This document shows, piece after piece, positions 6,464-6,976 of a stretch of DNA of 6,976 bases (the stretch's first letter is position 1; every line of letters starts with the position of its first letter). The stretch spans positions 1 to 6,976 of the forward strand of contig WTAX01000263.1 of NCBI GenBank assembly GCA_013139395.1, given 5' to 3'. The notes beneath the pieces are model-generated. The model was not told where the DNA came from and ran no database searches. It was given only the letters and a program-made list of their open reading frames with translations. The position numbers and the translations under genes were made by a program. The DNA is from Gammaproteobacteria bacterium. Lineage in GTDB: Bacteria; Pseudomonadota; Gammaproteobacteria; GRL18.

Positions 6464-6976
6464 CTATTCATTGTCAGCGGCGGGAACAACTGATTTTTCC
6501 AATTCCTTCTGCAATGCTTTTTGCACCGAAATAACAGGCTGGAGTGATAAGCCGAACATCAGAAACTCATTGGCTGCTTGCTGTTTTTCCTGCTGCTTGA
6601 GCTGTCGGCCGGTATATAAACAGCGTAAAGCGATTAGATTTCTTGATTCATGGTAAACTTCCCTTGCTTTGCTGGAATTCTCCTTACCATTAAAGAATTG
6701 TTCCCAGTGTGTTGTAATATCCTGTAGTCTGGTCAGAGCATGTTTATTTTTGGCTAAATTCATGAGGCGTATTTTTAATGTCTGGTATGGTTGGGGATTT
6801 TTTTCAAGGTAGTGACTGTCAATTGACGGCAAGGCTATTAGATAAGAAAAAATTTGCTTGCCATCTGCTGTCTCTGAATTCAATGCGAGCTGGTAGGCAT
6901 TGAGCAGTGTATCAATACGACTCGCTTTTTCCTTCTCGATTTGGTTTTTACTGACCATCAGAGACTTTTCTTCAGG
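6464..6976 (-). CDS. Unrecognised alpha-helical, TPR-like protein, 5' end cut by the window edge
   Basis: The frame is open to the right edge, so the visible 170 residues are most likely the C-terminal part of a longer protein. The first in-frame ATG (6958) has only a weak A-rich upstream site and sits in the middle of a predicted helix. The sequence is almost entirely helical, rich in Gln, Lys, Glu and Leu. It has a pattern such as A-N-E-F-L-M-F-G-L-S-L-Q-P near the C-terminus that resembles the second helix of a TPR unit. The deacetylase next door ends in a similar helix (A-I-N-K-L-K-K-A-I-C-L-N-P), so both may use TPR-type contacts. The stop at 6464 is 141 bases before the deacetylase start, on the same strand. 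I cannot assign a function. Scaffold or partner protein for the deacetylase is the simplest guess. Confidence 0.75.
   Translation of the reverse strand, partial: PEEKSLMVSKNQIEKEKASRIDTLLNAYQLALNSETADGKQIFSYLIALPSIDSHYLEKNPQPYQTLKIRLMNLAKNKHALTRLQDITTHWEQFFNGKENSSKAREVYHESRNLIALRCLYTGRQLKQQEKQQAANEFLMFGLSLQPVISVQKALQKELEKSVVPAADNE

Overview
The window looks like chromosomal DNA from a Gram-negative bacterium, most likely a gammaproteobacterium of low to moderate GC. Three things point that way: an outer-membrane-type lipoprotein (lipobox F-S-G-C, no Asp after the Cys), a contractile-sheath protein of the type VI secretion (T6SS) kind, and promoters of ordinary sigma70 type. I cannot name the genus.

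Layout, left to right. (1) Positions 1-1227, minus strand: a GNAT acetyltransferase cut by the left edge, and upstream of it a 250-aa protein I do not recognise. (2) Positions 1228-1411: a divergent control region with one promoter candidate per direction. (3) Positions 1412-2947, plus strand: a 511-aa protein that joins a TssB-like (VipA) sheath region to a shortened TssC-like (VipB) region in one polypeptide. This is the most distinctive gene here. No other recognisable T6SS gene is present. (4) Positions 2948-3277: a non-coding stretch ending in a good sigma70 promoter and a strong ribosome binding site. (5) Positions 3278-4447, plus strand: an unrecognised 389-aa soluble protein whose higher GC suggests separate acquisition. 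(6) Positions 4448-4603: a convergent intergenic region with several interlocking inverted repeats. (7) Positions 4604-6322, minus strand: a lipoprotein with LysM, CE4 polysaccharide deacetylase, helical, second LysM and TPR-like parts. (8) Positions 6464-6976, minus strand: the C-terminal part of an alpha-helical, TPR-like protein that runs off the right edge.

How they may work together: the fused sheath protein and the divergent 250-aa gene share one control region and could belong to one reduced or unconventional contractile apparatus. That is inference from position only. The deacetylase lipoprotein and the helical protein upstream lie on the same strand and may form an envelope or exopolysaccharide unit. 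Nothing in the sequence links that unit to the sheath gene except proximity. The 389-aa gene has its own promoter and looks like an independent insertion.
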